Notes under the pieces: generated by a model | Databases searched by the model: none | The model's input: the letters and a program-made list of their open reading frames with translations, nothing else | Told to the model about the DNA's origin: nothing | In this document: positions 1 through 7,945 of the stretch, piece after piece | Layout: every line of letters starts with the position of its first letter | Position numbering within the stretch: the stretch's first letter is position 1 | Source of the DNA: a virus | Reading direction: 5' to 3' (one strand) | Length of the DNA: 39,436 nt | Virus record (IMG/VR): IMGVR_UViG_3300035670_000563 | Location: 1 to 39,436 of that record | Translations under genes and position numbers: made by a program

Positions 1-2
1 AA

Positions 3-140
3 TGTCGCGTTTTACATGTCGTTGCGCCCGTCCGAATTCGGTCATACTAAGCCGCGTCACGATAAACCTCAGCGATTTTTCACGATAAACCGCGACAGTT
101 AAATTACATATATTTTAATTCTTTTGGGTTCACGATAAAC
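3..140. other. Putative left prophage end with three transposase-type sites
   Basis: CACGATAAAC occurs three times in direct orientation, at 58-67, 81-90 and 131-140, in the non-coding stretch before the first gene. The second copy reads TTTCACGATAAACCGCGA, close to the MuA end-site type I recall for phage Mu (TTTCACGATAAATGCGAAA). The mirror-image motif lies at the other window edge. A 5'-TG at position 3 is the likely terminus: its first bases TGTCGCG resemble TGACGAG at the right end. The two preceding bases AA fit the tail of a GGAAA duplication seen after the right terminus. An AT-rich stretch at 99-122 could hold a promoter for the next gene, but no convincing -35/-10 pair is visible. 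Confidence 0.65.
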
Positions 141-212
141 ACCAGAAACAACTTGATGTTCCAGACCCCAAGAGGTTAGATGTGTCCACCTTAAATTAAC
201 GCGGCGGGGAAC

Positions 213-1052
213 ATGAATCGTAAATATGGAGTAGAAATAGAATTTACAAACCTGGACGGACATGCGGCAGTAAGGGCGATGCGGGATGCAGGAATCAACA
301 CTGACGCAGAGGGCTACAACCACACCACGCGCAGTCACTGGAAAATAGTCACAGATTCCTCATGCGGATACGAAGCGGTAAGTCCGATCCTTGAAGGTGA
401 AGATGGGTTAGAGGAAATAAAAATAGTATGCGCAGTGCTGGAAGGTGCGGGTGCAAAGGTGAATAAAAACTGCGGTGTCCATGTCCACTTTGATGCCTCA
501 GACTTCAATTTAGAAAACTTCAAAAATCTATTCAAATACTGGGTTAAGTTTGAGGATGTATTTGACAGCCTGATGCCAGCCAGCAGACGGCTGCAAGCCA
601 ATCAATACTGCAACAGCAACCTCAAAGTCCGCGCATCCGACGCTGCAAGTCATGCGCAAGCCTGCCAAGAAATTTTCACACAAATAGACGCGATCACAAC
701 CATAGAGCAGTTCAAACAACTATACCCAAGCCGCTACCATAAACTCAACCCACACAGCTACTGGCGGCATGGCACGATTGAAGTCAGACACCACAGCGGC
801 AGCATAGATGGAGAAAAAATCACCCAATGGATTCGCCTGATGGACGGACTTTTTACCCGCGCCAAACAAGCAAAGGTGGTAAAATTCAAAACCACTGAAG
901 CCTACGGGCGCGAAGGCGGATACGGGATTCAGCGCATGGACAGCCTTTTTATTACCATGCGCATGACAGGCCAGCATGAATTAACCCATTTTTTCAGACA
1001 GCGGGCGCGGACATTTGCCGCAAAATACGGCTACGCAACGGCAACTCGCTAA
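213..1052 (+). CDS. Amidoligase-family protein (putative ATP-dependent, glutamine-synthetase-like fold)
   Basis: The 279-residue product carries the conserved blocks of the amidoligase family (Amidoligase_2 type). These are GVEIEF at residues 6-11, WKIVTDSS at 43-50 followed by E54 and VSPIL at 56-60, CGVHVHFD at 87-94 and TIEVRHHSGS at 188-197. The acidic and histidine residues in these blocks would form the ATP/metal and ligation centre. The family joins an amine to a carboxylate with ATP; the substrate here cannot be read from sequence. The ATG has a GCGGGGA ribosome site close upstream. The gene starts only 73 bases inside the last left-end site, opposes the late operon and shares a transcript with the next small gene. 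This is the place of an accessory (moron) gene. Family is fairly sure; role is inference. Confidence 0.8.
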   Translation: MNRKYGVEIEFTNLDGHAAVRAMRDAGINTDAEGYNHTTRSHWKIVTDSSCGYEAVSPILEGEDGLEEIKIVCAVLEGAGAKVNKNCGVHVHFDASDFNLENFKNLFKYWVKFEDVFDSLMPASRRLQANQYCNSNLKVRASDAASHAQACQEIFTQIDAITTIEQFKQLYPSRYHKLNPHSYWRHGTIEVRHHSGSIDGEKITQWIRLMDGLFTRAKQAKVVKFKTTEAYGREGGYGIQRMDSLFITMRMTGQHELTHFFRQRARTFAAKYGYATATR

Positions 1053-1092
1053 CCAAAAAGCCCGGCCAGACGGCTGGGCGCAGGAAAAAAGC

Positions 1093-1332
1093 ATGGCATA
1101 TATCACGAATGACGGCGAAATAATCCCGCACGACAACCCTACCCTGATATTAAATTATTTGCGTAACACCAGCTTTACGCCAGAAACCGACTTAGACGCT
1201 TTCTTAGCCGCCATGATGAAGCGCGTCGCAATGCAAACAGGGCACTCGTTTAAAACCGACATCGGCGACCATAGCGGTATAGTAATGGAGTTATGTCAAG
1301 CGGGGTTAATTCGCGCTGTAAACACCCATTAA
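1093..1332 (+). CDS. Small hypothetical protein paired with the amidoligase
   Basis: The product has 79 residues, starting at the ATG with AGGAAAAAA immediately upstream. The same frame is open further 5' to 1015, inside the amidoligase gene, but that extension looks like shadow sequence and has no ribosome site. It begins MAYITNDGEIIPHDNPT and has a mostly helical, soluble composition with no membrane segment or metal cluster. I do not recognise a family. It lies 40 bases after the amidoligase stop and before a strong terminator, so the two genes form a two-gene unit. A partner or substrate role is possible but not shown. Confidence 0.7.
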   Translation: MAYITNDGEIIPHDNPTLILNYLRNTSFTPETDLDAFLAAMMKRVAMQTGHSFKTDIGDHSGIVMELCQAGLIRAVNTH

Positions 1333-1359
1333 ACAAGCTTTAAGTTTTGATTTAAGGTA

Positions 1360-1388
1360 TTTAGCCCGCGCCAGCGGGCTAAATTTTT
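1360..1388 (+). terminator. Rho-independent terminator of the amidoligase cassette
   Basis: A perfect 10-bp stem, TTTAGCCCGC / GCGGGCTAAA, with a GCCA loop is followed by TTTTT at 1384-1388. It lies 27 bases after the small-gene stop and just before the convergent methylase stop. On the minus strand no T-run follows the stem, so it serves mainly the plus strand. Confidence 0.9.
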
Positions 1389-1399
1389 GGGCGATGGGT

Positions 1400-2176
1400 C
1401 TAGTAATTCATAATCACCAACTCACCCACCCGCTTGCGCTTCTCGCCAGGTCGGACACCTACCGAGTAATCCAACGCCACCTCGCGGATGTTGTATCCGT
1501 CGAACATCTGACGGATTTCTGGCACATCGTTAATTGACAGCATCCACTTGCACTTGGCTGCGCTCAATAGCTCATGCAGCGAGGCGAAATCCTCACGGCT
1601 AAACATATTCTCGCCGTAATAATCCTCACATCCCCAATACGGCGGGTCAACGTACATAAACACGTCATCGCGGTCAAATCGCTCAATAAATTGCTGGTAC
1701 GGGCGATTCTCAATGTACACGCGGGCAAGGCGCAGGTGCGCATCGCTTAAGTCCTGCTCAACCCGTAACAGATTGAAATTGCTGGCGCGGCTGGTAGAGA
1801 TGCTGAAAGCCGGATTCTTGCCGATGCGCGAGCCGTAGCTGGTACGCGCAATATAGAAAAACCGCACCGCCCGCTGAATATCGGTCAGCGTCTCTGGTTC
1901 TGCCAGTAGGAACGTCTCGTACTCATCCCGCGCTACCAACAGCCACTTCAAGTGTCGGACAAACTCTTCAAGGTGGTAGCGAATCACGCGATACAGTGTA
2001 ACCAAATCCGTATTTAAATCGTTGAGAATTTCAACTTCAGAAGGGGTTTTCTTAAACAAAATCCACGCTGCGCCTGCAAAAACCTCGCAGTAACAGTGAT
2101 GCTGTGGAATCAAGGGGGTAATCGTTTTGGCAAGGCGACTTTTGCCGCCCATCCATGCCAGTGGGGATTTATTCAT
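1400..2176 (-). CDS. DNA adenine N6-methyltransferase (D12/Dam class)
   Basis: The 258-residue protein transfers methyl from S-adenosylmethionine to adenine N6 in DNA. Visible motifs are WMGGKSRLA at residues 8-16 (the GGK block of D12 enzymes), the SAM-binding block EVFAGAAWILF at 31-41, and the catalytic DPPYWG starting at 177. An upstream in-frame start would add 14 residues, but the ATG at 2176 begins MNKSPLAWMGGK as is usual and has AAGGATG nine bases upstream. It is the last gene of the minus-strand late region, next to the prophage end. Phage Mu keeps its DNA-modification gene mom in the equivalent position. No restriction endonuclease lies beside it, so it is an orphan enzyme that may protect phage DNA. 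Target sequence is unknown. Confidence 0.9.
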   Translation of the reverse strand: MNKSPLAWMGGKSRLAKTITPLIPQHHCYCEVFAGAAWILFKKTPSEVEILNDLNTDLVTLYRVIRYHLEEFVRHLKWLLVARDEYETFLLAEPETLTDIQRAVRFFYIARTSYGSRIGKNPAFSISTSRASNFNLLRVEQDLSDAHLRLARVYIENRPYQQFIERFDRDDVFMYVDPPYWGCEDYYGENMFSREDFASLHELLSAAKCKWMLSINDVPEIRQMFDGYNIREVALDYSVGVRPGEKRKRVGELVIMNY

Positions 2177-2200
2177 AAGCACATCCTTGTGAGTAGTGTA

Positions 2201-2216
2201 GGCGCATCCTTGCGCC
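2201..2216. other. Small stem-loop upstream of the methylase
   Basis: GGCGCA and TGCGCC pair around a TCCT loop. It sits 25-40 bases before the methylase ATG and would be in its mRNA leader. There is no T-run, so it is not a classic terminator; a role in mRNA stability or translation is only a guess. Confidence 0.4.
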
Positions 2217-2273
2217 AAATCGGCTAAACATGCAAGAATCGCGCTACATTACTAAAAATCGCATCTAATCCAA

Positions 2274-2486
2274 TTAAACCATCACCACATCAATCGCAAC
2301 CGCCACTTTAACCAGTGCGCCGTTCTGCACAATCACTTCGTCGCCCACGCTGAACCCGCTTGCCGCGTACACATGCGCAACGCCGTTTATCGCAACGGTG
2401 ATGTTTGCGCCTGCAATCGCGGTCACAACGCCGCGTGCGCGGGGTGTGACCTTCAAAATACTGCTTAACTGCGCCGCCGCACTCAT
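2274..2486 (-). CDS. Small beta-rich hypothetical protein (tail-tip cluster)
   Basis: The 70-residue product begins MSAAAQLSSILKV. Its ATG overlaps the stop of the preceding gene as ATGA, which fixes the start and implies translational coupling; a longer frame to 2576 is rejected for that reason. The sequence alternates valine, glycine and polar residues (AGANITVAINGVAHV, VGDEVIVQNGALV), typical of a small beta-barrel or OB-like fold found in phage tail-tip accessory proteins. No catalytic motif is seen. It follows two other small genes linked by ATGA overlaps and precedes the methylase. Confidence 0.7.
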   Translation of the reverse strand: MSAAAQLSSILKVTPRARGVVTAIAGANITVAINGVAHVYAASGFSVGDEVIVQNGALVKVAVAIDVVMV

Positions 2487-2788
2487 ACTCTCAGTCCTTG
2501 AATCACCGTCACCGGCATAATGCCCGTGTCGCTCAACTCTATGCCGTGCGATACCGACTGCACCACGCCGCGCCAATGTTGGCTGGTAAAACGGTCGCGC
2601 ACTTCAATCATGTCGCCCTTTATCAATCCTGCGCGGTGAACGGTTTTCAATGTGAACGGAAACGCGCCGCTGCTTAAATCCAATTCCACGCGCCCGCGCA
2701 TCGCGGCAGCTTGCACGGTGGCGCACAGCGGATCGTAAATCGCCGGTGAAGGCGTTGCGCCTGCGCCGCGCACGCATTTGAGAATCAT
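2483..2788 (-). CDS. Hypothetical tail-associated protein
   Basis: The product has 101 residues. An ATG at 2788 overlaps the preceding stop as ATGA and starts MILKCVRGAG; the frame continues to 2827 but the extra 13 residues lie inside the upstream gene. The middle (RVELDLSSGAFPFTLKTVHRA) and end (MIEVRDRFTSQHWRGVV) look beta-rich. The phrase 'GDMIEVRD' followed by 'WRGVVQSVSHGIE' resembles small barrel domains of baseplate or hub proteins. No family is assigned with confidence. Tight coupling to both neighbours suggests one assembly unit at the tail tip. Confidence 0.65.
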   Translation of the reverse strand: MILKCVRGAGATPSPAIYDPLCATVQAAAMRGRVELDLSSGAFPFTLKTVHRAGLIKGDMIEVRDRFTSQHWRGVVQSVSHGIELSDTGIMPVTVIQGLRV

Positions 2789-3471
2789 GCGACTTTCTTC
2801 ATGTAAATGACCACATGCACATTCCATGGCGCAGGCGTGGAGAAGTTCACCGCATCATTCACAATGGTGAATTTAGACGGCGTTTGAATCCGGCAAAGCC
2901 TTGCCAACGTTTGGTAGGTGCATTGAAACACGCTGGGCACGCGCTGCAATTTCAGCTTTGCAGCTTTGGTGGCTTCAGTGTCGGCATCGGTAATTTGATC
3001 CGCGCTTTTCACAGCGGGCAGGCTGAATGTAATGCCGTCATCTGCCAGCGTAGCATTGCCGTCGCCAAAATGAATCAGCGGGTTATTGCCTACGGGTTTG
3101 GCGCTGAATGTACCGGCAATCGCCTTTTTGCTGAGTGTTTTCTTTTCGCCACGTTGGGAAAAGGTCACTGTTTCAGCTTTTTCTTCTTTATAAGTAATTC
3201 GCCGATCATCCTGCCCAGCACGCCCGACCGTAATTGATGCGCCGGGGATAAACGACACGCTGCTGCTGATATAGTCAATTTCCAGTTTTGTCGGGTCGAA
3301 ATAGACCAGAAAACCAATTGCGTCACCCGGCTCAAAGTTTGATGTGCGCCCAAGCCGCCGCGCATTATCGCCACCATCCTCCGCGCTGCGGGTGTCAATT
3401 TCCACGCCGACTGAATCATCACCCGCCGCGCCGCCAATTTCAAACGTAAAATTCGCGCTTACCGTTCCCAT
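2785..3471 (-). CDS. Hypothetical tail-tip/baseplate protein
   Basis: The protein has 228 residues, starting MGTVSANFTFEIGG and ending MKKVA. There is no signal peptide or membrane segment. Beta-type sequence dominates, with a central Lys/Glu-rich stretch (KEEKAETVTFSQRGEKK) and a terminal segment NVHVVIYMKK. It follows the 845-residue repeat protein by five bases and overlaps the next gene by ATGA. It is likely co-translated with the hub-like C-terminal part of that protein and structural, but no family is recognised. Confidence 0.65.
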   Translation of the reverse strand: MGTVSANFTFEIGGAAGDDSVGVEIDTRSAEDGGDNARRLGRTSNFEPGDAIGFLVYFDPTKLEIDYISSSVSFIPGASITVGRAGQDDRRITYKEEKAETVTFSQRGEKKTLSKKAIAGTFSAKPVGNNPLIHFGDGNATLADDGITFSLPAVKSADQITDADTEATKAAKLKLQRVPSVFQCTYQTLARLCRIQTPSKFTIVNDAVNFSTPAPWNVHVVIYMKKVA

Positions 3472-3476
3472 AATGT

Positions 3477-6014
3477 CTACTCCAAAATCAAAAATTGAGT
3501 GAGTTCAGGCTGTTGCAGCCCATGTTGAATCTTGAATTTATAGCGGCGGCGCGTGTATTTAACACTGGCGATACTGAATCCATTCCCGCTTGTTTTCAGT
3601 TCCGGGCTATCCTGCTGCCAGTAAATACCCCCTAAATCCCGATGTTGCCAATCCCATTCAAACGCCCGATAAATCGGGAAACGCACCGCTGCCTCGCCGT
3701 TGGTGAACTCCAGAATTTCGTGCTCTTGCACCCATTCAACTTCAGGCGGCGCGATAATCTGAATGCTGCTATGCCCTGAATGCTCCAAGCCAAAATCCTG
3801 CCCGTATTCACGCCAGGGATACGCATATATATATAGAGTAGCTTCTCGCTGCGATACGTTCTCCAACTCAGCGCTATAACGCGCCTCCACGCCGTTTTCA
3901 CGCCCGTCCTCATCGGTTATCACGATGGAATCGTAAAAATCGCCGGGCGGTTCATCACTGTATTCAAAAATATGCTGCACATCGTCAAACGATGCGACCG
4001 GAGTACCCGTGCCAAGCCGGTTGATTGCCACTGCGCCGGTCTGATAAACCGCCATCAGCGTGCCGTCTGGTTTTGAACACAGCGCACCTCCCGCCGCAGC
4101 GGCTATCTGTTGCGCCAATTCCAGACGGTTTGCGGCATCGGCATCAATCCGGCCAGCGGGGATGTTCCAATCCACAATCCGCCAATCCACTGCCTGCCCA
4201 AGAATGCTTTGCACCGCCGCAAGCGCGGTAATCGCCGCAAATGTTTCAGTAATGGTTTGCTCAGACAAGCGCATTACCGGCGATGCCACGCGCAGGGTAA
4301 AACTAGCCTCGCCGCTGTCGCCGTTATCACTAAAGGCGCGTGAAACCACATACAGCGCGTAACTCTCGCCTTGCGCCACTAAAATCAAATTATCACCAGG
4401 GCGCATCCGCCCATAGTCCTCAATACGCGCCAACTGCAAACGCCCTTCCCATGCCGCGCTGTCAATGCCTTGCGATACCTCATAATCCAGCAACTCGACA
4501 CGCCGCCCGTTGTGCAACGCATACAATTCCTGGCTAACCACCGTTACCGGACGCACATCGTTAAACGGCAGCATTAATGCGCCTTGCACCACATCCGCCA
4601 CCGGCGCATAAAACGGCAACAGCAACGCGCCCTCCAGAACAATCGCGCTGCCAAACGGCAATAAAATTGCGACTTCCGTCAAGCGCTGCGTTTCAAAGGT
4701 CAGCAACAACGCACTTTCCAACGCCGCGCCAAATGGTAATAGCAACCCTAGTTGCACAACATCCGGCACGCTTTCAAACGGCAAACGCAACGCGCCTTCC
4801 GTTACCCTTTGCGTTTCAAACGGCAGGCGCAAGGCAAATTCCAACGCCGCGCCAAATGGCAACAACAACCCGCCTTGCACAACATCCGGTACGCTTTCAA
4901 ACGGCAGTAACAGCCCACCTTCCGTCAAGCGCTGCGTTTCAAAGGTCAGCAACAACGCACTTTCCAACGCCGCGCCAAATGGTAATAGCAACCCTAGTTG
5001 CACAACATCCGGCACGCTTTCAAACGGCAGTAACAGCCCACCTTCCGTCAAGCGCTGCGTTTCAAACGGCAAGCGCAGCGACTTTTCCAGTGCAGCGCGA
5101 AATAAAACATACAACGCGCCCTCAAGCGGACAACCAAACGGCAAACGCAACGCGCTTTCCAGTGCAGACCTAAACGGCAGCAACAACGCGCCGTGCGCTG
5201 GATTTGAATCATGCTGAAAAAACGCCGCGTTTCTTCTGGCGTATGTTGTGGCGCTAGAGATTTGGGTGTAATGGACTGAGCGCCGCGCATGGCTTACGCC
5301 GGTCTCTGGTTCGCGGTATTCGACATCACGCCGCGCAAAACCGACTACCGAACTTTGCTGCGCGAACTCACGCGCTGTATTGGTCACATCGGTTTTGGAG
5401 GCGGCTTGCGCGAAACTGACATCACGCAATGCGGCATCTGCCAGTGCGTCGGATTGCGCAAAAACCGCATCGCGGCGGGCTGAAGTAATCGCTGTATCTG
5501 CTTGACGGAACGTGCGCTCGCTTGACGCACTGTCAATCCGGGTATCTGGCTGTCGATATGCGGCGTTGCGCGTAACTTGATACGCGACAGTTTCCGCTTG
5601 GCGATATGCGGCGTTTTTATGTGCGTAGTCTGAGACCGAAGCGACCTGTCCGAACGAAGACATGCGCCAAGACGCATCCGCAGAAGTAGCGGATTGACTA
5701 AAACCACCTGCGCGGGAACTCTTGTCGCTGCCACGCCCACACAACACGACTAAGCCGATGTTGGGAACAAAAGCGGGGGGAACTTCCGCATCACTAAACG
5801 CCACGTCAAGCGCTGGCACAAAGTATGACGGGTAATTTACCCCACCACTAAACACCACGCTGTATTGCAGCGTCGGCGCGAAAGCGGGGTAACTCTCCGC
5901 ATCACTGAATACTACGTCAAGCGCAGGTACAAGCGAAGCCGGGTAACGTGCGTCATCGCTAAATACCACGCTGTATTGCAGCGTCGGAAGAAATCCCCCA
6001 AGTGGTTCAGGCAT
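3477..6014 (-). CDS. Large repeat-built tail protein with hub-like C-terminal domain
   Basis: The protein has 845 residues in four blocks. Residues 10-83 hold two 37-residue units, each a pair of PTLQYSVVFSD-type and PALDVVFSDAE-type segments. Residues about 103-270 hold some eleven 16-residue units of the form AAYRQADT....ARRN. Residues 275-484 hold about sixteen 12-15-residue units of the form GLLLPF, including a recently amplified 41-residue super-unit. Residues 490-845 form a non-repetitive domain (YEVSQGIDSAAWEGRL, RMRPGDNLILVAQGE, NRLELAQQIAAAAGG) resembling phage tail hub or tip proteins. It follows two fibre paralogues and precedes small tail-tip genes. I infer a virion tail-tip protein whose repeats form an elongated solenoid or flexible arm. 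I know no described family with this combination. Confidence 0.75.
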   Translation of the reverse strand: MPEPLGGFLPTLQYSVVFSDDARYPASLVPALDVVFSDAESYPAFAPTLQYSVVFSGGVNYPSYFVPALDVAFSDAEVPPAFVPNIGLVVLCGRGSDKSSRAGGFSQSATSADASWRMSSFGQVASVSDYAHKNAAYRQAETVAYQVTRNAAYRQPDTRIDSASSERTFRQADTAITSARRDAVFAQSDALADAALRDVSFAQAASKTDVTNTAREFAQQSSVVGFARRDVEYREPETGVSHARRSVHYTQISSATTYARRNAAFFQHDSNPAHGALLLPFRSALESALRLPFGCPLEGALYVLFRAALEKSLRLPFETQRLTEGGLLLPFESVPDVVQLGLLLPFGAALESALLLTFETQRLTEGGLLLPFESVPDVVQGGLLLPFGAALEFALRLPFETQRVTEGALRLPFESVPDVVQLGLLLPFGAALESALLLTFETQRLTEVAILLPFGSAIVLEGALLLPFYAPVADVVQGALMLPFNDVRPVTVVSQELYALHNGRRVELLDYEVSQGIDSAAWEGRLQLARIEDYGRMRPGDNLILVAQGESYALYVVSRAFSDNGDSGEASFTLRVASPVMRLSEQTITETFAAITALAAVQSILGQAVDWRIVDWNIPAGRIDADAANRLELAQQIAAAAGGALCSKPDGTLMAVYQTGAVAINRLGTGTPVASFDDVQHIFEYSDEPPGDFYDSIVITDEDGRENGVEARYSAELENVSQREATLYIYAYPWREYGQDFGLEHSGHSSIQIIAPPEVEWVQEHEILEFTNGEAAVRFPIYRAFEWDWQHRDLGGIYWQQDSPELKTSGNGFSIASVKYTRRRYKFKIQHGLQQPELTQFLILE
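4563..5192 (-). repeat. GLLLPF repeat array (12-15-residue units) within the repeat protein
   Basis: About sixteen successive units share a small residue, three hydrophobic or arginine positions and LPF, for example GLLLPFGAALES, ALLLTFETQRLTEG and GLLLPFESVPDVVQ. The trio forms a 41-residue (123-bp) super-unit found nearly identically at residues 341-381, 382-422 and 423-463. DNA of the copies near 4680-4780 and 4920-5027 is almost identical, which indicates recent duplication or conversion. Confidence 0.9.
5205..5708 (-). repeat. 16-residue AxFRQxD...ARRN repeat array within the repeat protein
   Basis: Roughly eleven 16-residue units follow one another, such as AAYRQAETVAYQVTRN, AAYRQPDTRIDSASSE and VEYREPETGVSHARRS. 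They share an aromatic residue, glutamine or glutamate near position 5 and arginines near the end. The regular period suggests a helical or beta solenoid. These units are more diverged than the GLLLPF units. Confidence 0.85.
5745..6014 (-). repeat. N-terminal VVFSD repeat of the repeat protein
   Basis: A 20-residue segment starting PTLQYSVVFS alternates with a 17-residue segment starting PALDVVFSDAE. The pair occurs twice in residues 10-83 and a partial third follows (PNIGLVV). Tyrosine-proline pairs recur at the unit ends. The underlying DNA is also repeated, for example GCTGTATTGCAGCGTCGG near 5861 and 5970. Confidence 0.85.
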
Positions 6015-6019
6015 GTCAA

Positions 6020-6973
6020 TTACCGTTTAGGAAACGCGATACGGTTGCCGGGGTCGGTACTAATTCCCGAACATCTCACGGCGATATAATCCAGACCAGT
6101 ATATTGAAATGTTGTGAGATTTCCGATTACGTTATTCGGCAGTAACCAAAAATCCGCCACGCTAAAATTACCAAGCGGGATGCCGTAGACATTTGGTTTG
6201 ACTAAATACATCGGGAACAACGGCGTAAGCTCATTCCCTAAACCGTCTTTAGTGTTGTAATCGCCGCCATTCGGAAATAACGAAGCCGTTGCGTACCCGT
6301 TAAATCCCAAAATAACGCCAATGGTTGCCAATTGCGCCCGCGCATCTAAGCCCGTCAGCATATTGCCAATTTTATCAAGCGCCTTGATCGGAAACGCCCA
6401 CGCATAGTCGCCAGTGCTTTGAGAAATACACGCTCCAGTCTGAATCAACGCCGCGTGCGGCAAGGTAGTCGCCGACCAGGGCGTATCACGGGTGTATTCG
6501 CTGAAAATGGTAATGCCGCCGTAGGCCACATCTCCCCACGACGTGTAATCTGTCCCTACCAATGCCACAAATTTAGCGCTGGCGAACACGAAAAAAACAC
6601 CCGCCACGCCGTTGCCTTTCCTCTGGGTGTTATTAGTCAAATTTTGCGTCTGGTTTGTGCCGGTGTGAGACACTTCGTTCCAAGTTTCATAGCCGTATAG
6701 CGTTATTTCCGTCGCAACGTAGTGATCCAGCATCAAATACTTAAACAAGCTACCGTTGTATGAAAACGGCGCTTTTAACACCTGTTTATTCGTACCGGCT
6801 GCGGCATCGTGCAGCGTCCAGCCTGAGGGGATTGTCGCAATGATTTCGGTATTTTCTTGGTCACAACCCGCGCTAAGGCTTGCCTTATTGGTTTGTCCAG
6901 TAAGCAACGCCACCAAGTCAGACATGATATTGGCTTGTGTGGCAGCGGGGGTATAGGCATATTTAGCGTACAT
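6020..6973 (-). CDS. Tail fibre-like protein, paralogue 2
   Basis: The 317-residue product begins MYAKYAYTPAATQANIMSD and is closely similar along its whole length to the 319-residue product of the gene just upstream in the operon. Shared blocks include NKQVLKAPFSYNGSLFK, LYGYETWNEV, HAALIQTGACIS and the ending RIAFPKR. Differences cluster in short loops, such as residues 105-125 and the region before GLGNE. The fold appears beta-rich with no transmembrane segment. Position among tail-tip genes supports a fibre or receptor-binding role. Function is inferred from context. Confidence 0.7.
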   Translation of the reverse strand: MYAKYAYTPAATQANIMSDLVALLTGQTNKASLSAGCDQENTEIIATIPSGWTLHDAAAGTNKQVLKAPFSYNGSLFKYLMLDHYVATEITLYGYETWNEVSHTGTNQTQNLTNNTQRKGNGVAGVFFVFASAKFVALVGTDYTSWGDVAYGGITIFSEYTRDTPWSATTLPHAALIQTGACISQSTGDYAWAFPIKALDKIGNMLTGLDARAQLATIGVILGFNGYATASLFPNGGDYNTKDGLGNELTPLFPMYLVKPNVYGIPLGNFSVADFWLLPNNVIGNLTTFQYTGLDYIAVRCSGISTDPGNRIAFPKR

Positions 6974-6984
6974 AAAACCTCTCT

Positions 6985-7944
6985 TTAGCGTTTAGGAAAC
7001 GCGATACGATGTCCGCTGTCCGTTGTGGTATTTGCCCCCCAACATTTCACCGCGATATAATCTTGCCCACCATATTGAAATGTCGTTAGATTTCCGATTA
7101 AGTTATTCGGCAGTAACCAAAAATCCGCCGCCGCGCTAAAGTCGCCAATCGGAATGCCGTATACCGGCGCATTCATGGCGTATATCGGAAACAGCGGCGT
7201 ATATTCAGCGCCCAAACCGTCACCGATGTTAAAATCACCGCCGTTCGGAAAGAATAAACTGCTTGTATACCTCGCCGGAATCTCTACGCCGATAGAACCC
7301 AAATACGCCCGCGCCCCCGTACCGGTCAAAACCAAATCGGTTTTGTCGCGTGCTTTCAGCGGCCATACATGCGTGTAAGGCGAAAGACTGATACACGCTC
7401 CAGTCTGAATCAACGCCGCGTGCGGCATAGTGGTGACTGACCAAGGCGCGGCGCGGGTGTATTCGCTGAAAATACTCATCCCGCCATAAGAAATGTCCCC
7501 CCACGAAGTAGAGTAGGCATTGGTAATCGCCACAAATTTTGAACTGGCGAACACATAAATAAACCCCGCCACGCCGCTCCCTTTTGCATGTGGCGCTGTC
7601 GTGCCGTTTTGCGTTTGGTTTGTTCCGGTATGCGCCACCTCATTCCAGGTTTCATAGCCGTATAACGTCAGTCTGGTATTTGTATTTAGCGAATGATCCA
7701 GCATCAAAAACTTAAACAGGCTACCGTTGTATGAAAACGGCGCTTTTAACACCTGTTTATTCGTACCCGCAGCGGCATCGTGCAGCGTCCAGCCTGCGGG
7801 GATTGTCGCAATAATTTCGGTATTCGCTTGGTCGCAACCAGCGCTCAAATTGGCTTTGTTGCTTTCGCCGGTCAGCAACGCCACCAAGTCAGACATGACG
7901 TTAGCAACAGTAGCAGCGGCGGTATAAGCATATTTAGCGTACAT
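6985..7944 (-). CDS. Tail fibre-like protein, paralogue 1
   Basis: The 319-residue product begins MYAKYAYTAAATVANVMSD. It is a full-length tandem paralogue of the following gene, separated from it by 11 bases. Both start with the same 'alanine-rich helix then LVALLTG' segment and share most aromatic positions. The ATG lies one base beyond the stop of the upstream gene, so translation is coupled. No enzyme motif, signal peptide or membrane helix is present. A tail-fibre or tip-decoration role is the best reading. Confidence 0.7.
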   Translation of the reverse strand: MYAKYAYTAAATVANVMSDLVALLTGESNKANLSAGCDQANTEIIATIPAGWTLHDAAAGTNKQVLKAPFSYNGSLFKFLMLDHSLNTNTRLTLYGYETWNEVAHTGTNQTQNGTTAPHAKGSGVAGFIYVFASSKFVAITNAYSTSWGDISYGGMSIFSEYTRAAPWSVTTMPHAALIQTGACISLSPYTHVWPLKARDKTDLVLTGTGARAYLGSIGVEIPARYTSSLFFPNGGDFNIGDGLGAEYTPLFPIYAMNAPVYGIPIGDFSAAADFWLLPNNLIGNLTTFQYGGQDYIAVKCWGANTTTDSGHRIAFPKR

Positions 7945-7945
7945 A

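Noticed and set aside
1015-1092. Longer N-terminus for the small gene after the amidoligase
   Set aside because: The extension lies within the amidoligase coding end and lacks a ribosome site.
4577-5173. 198-residue open frame on the plus strand inside the repeat protein gene
   Set aside because: It is antisense to the GLLLPF array and only mirrors its repeats; there is no ribosome site and the composition is unnatural.
4563-7944. Diversity-generating retroelement acting on the tail genes
   Set aside because: No reverse transcriptase and no template/variable repeat pair with adenine-biased changes were seen; variation here looks like duplication.
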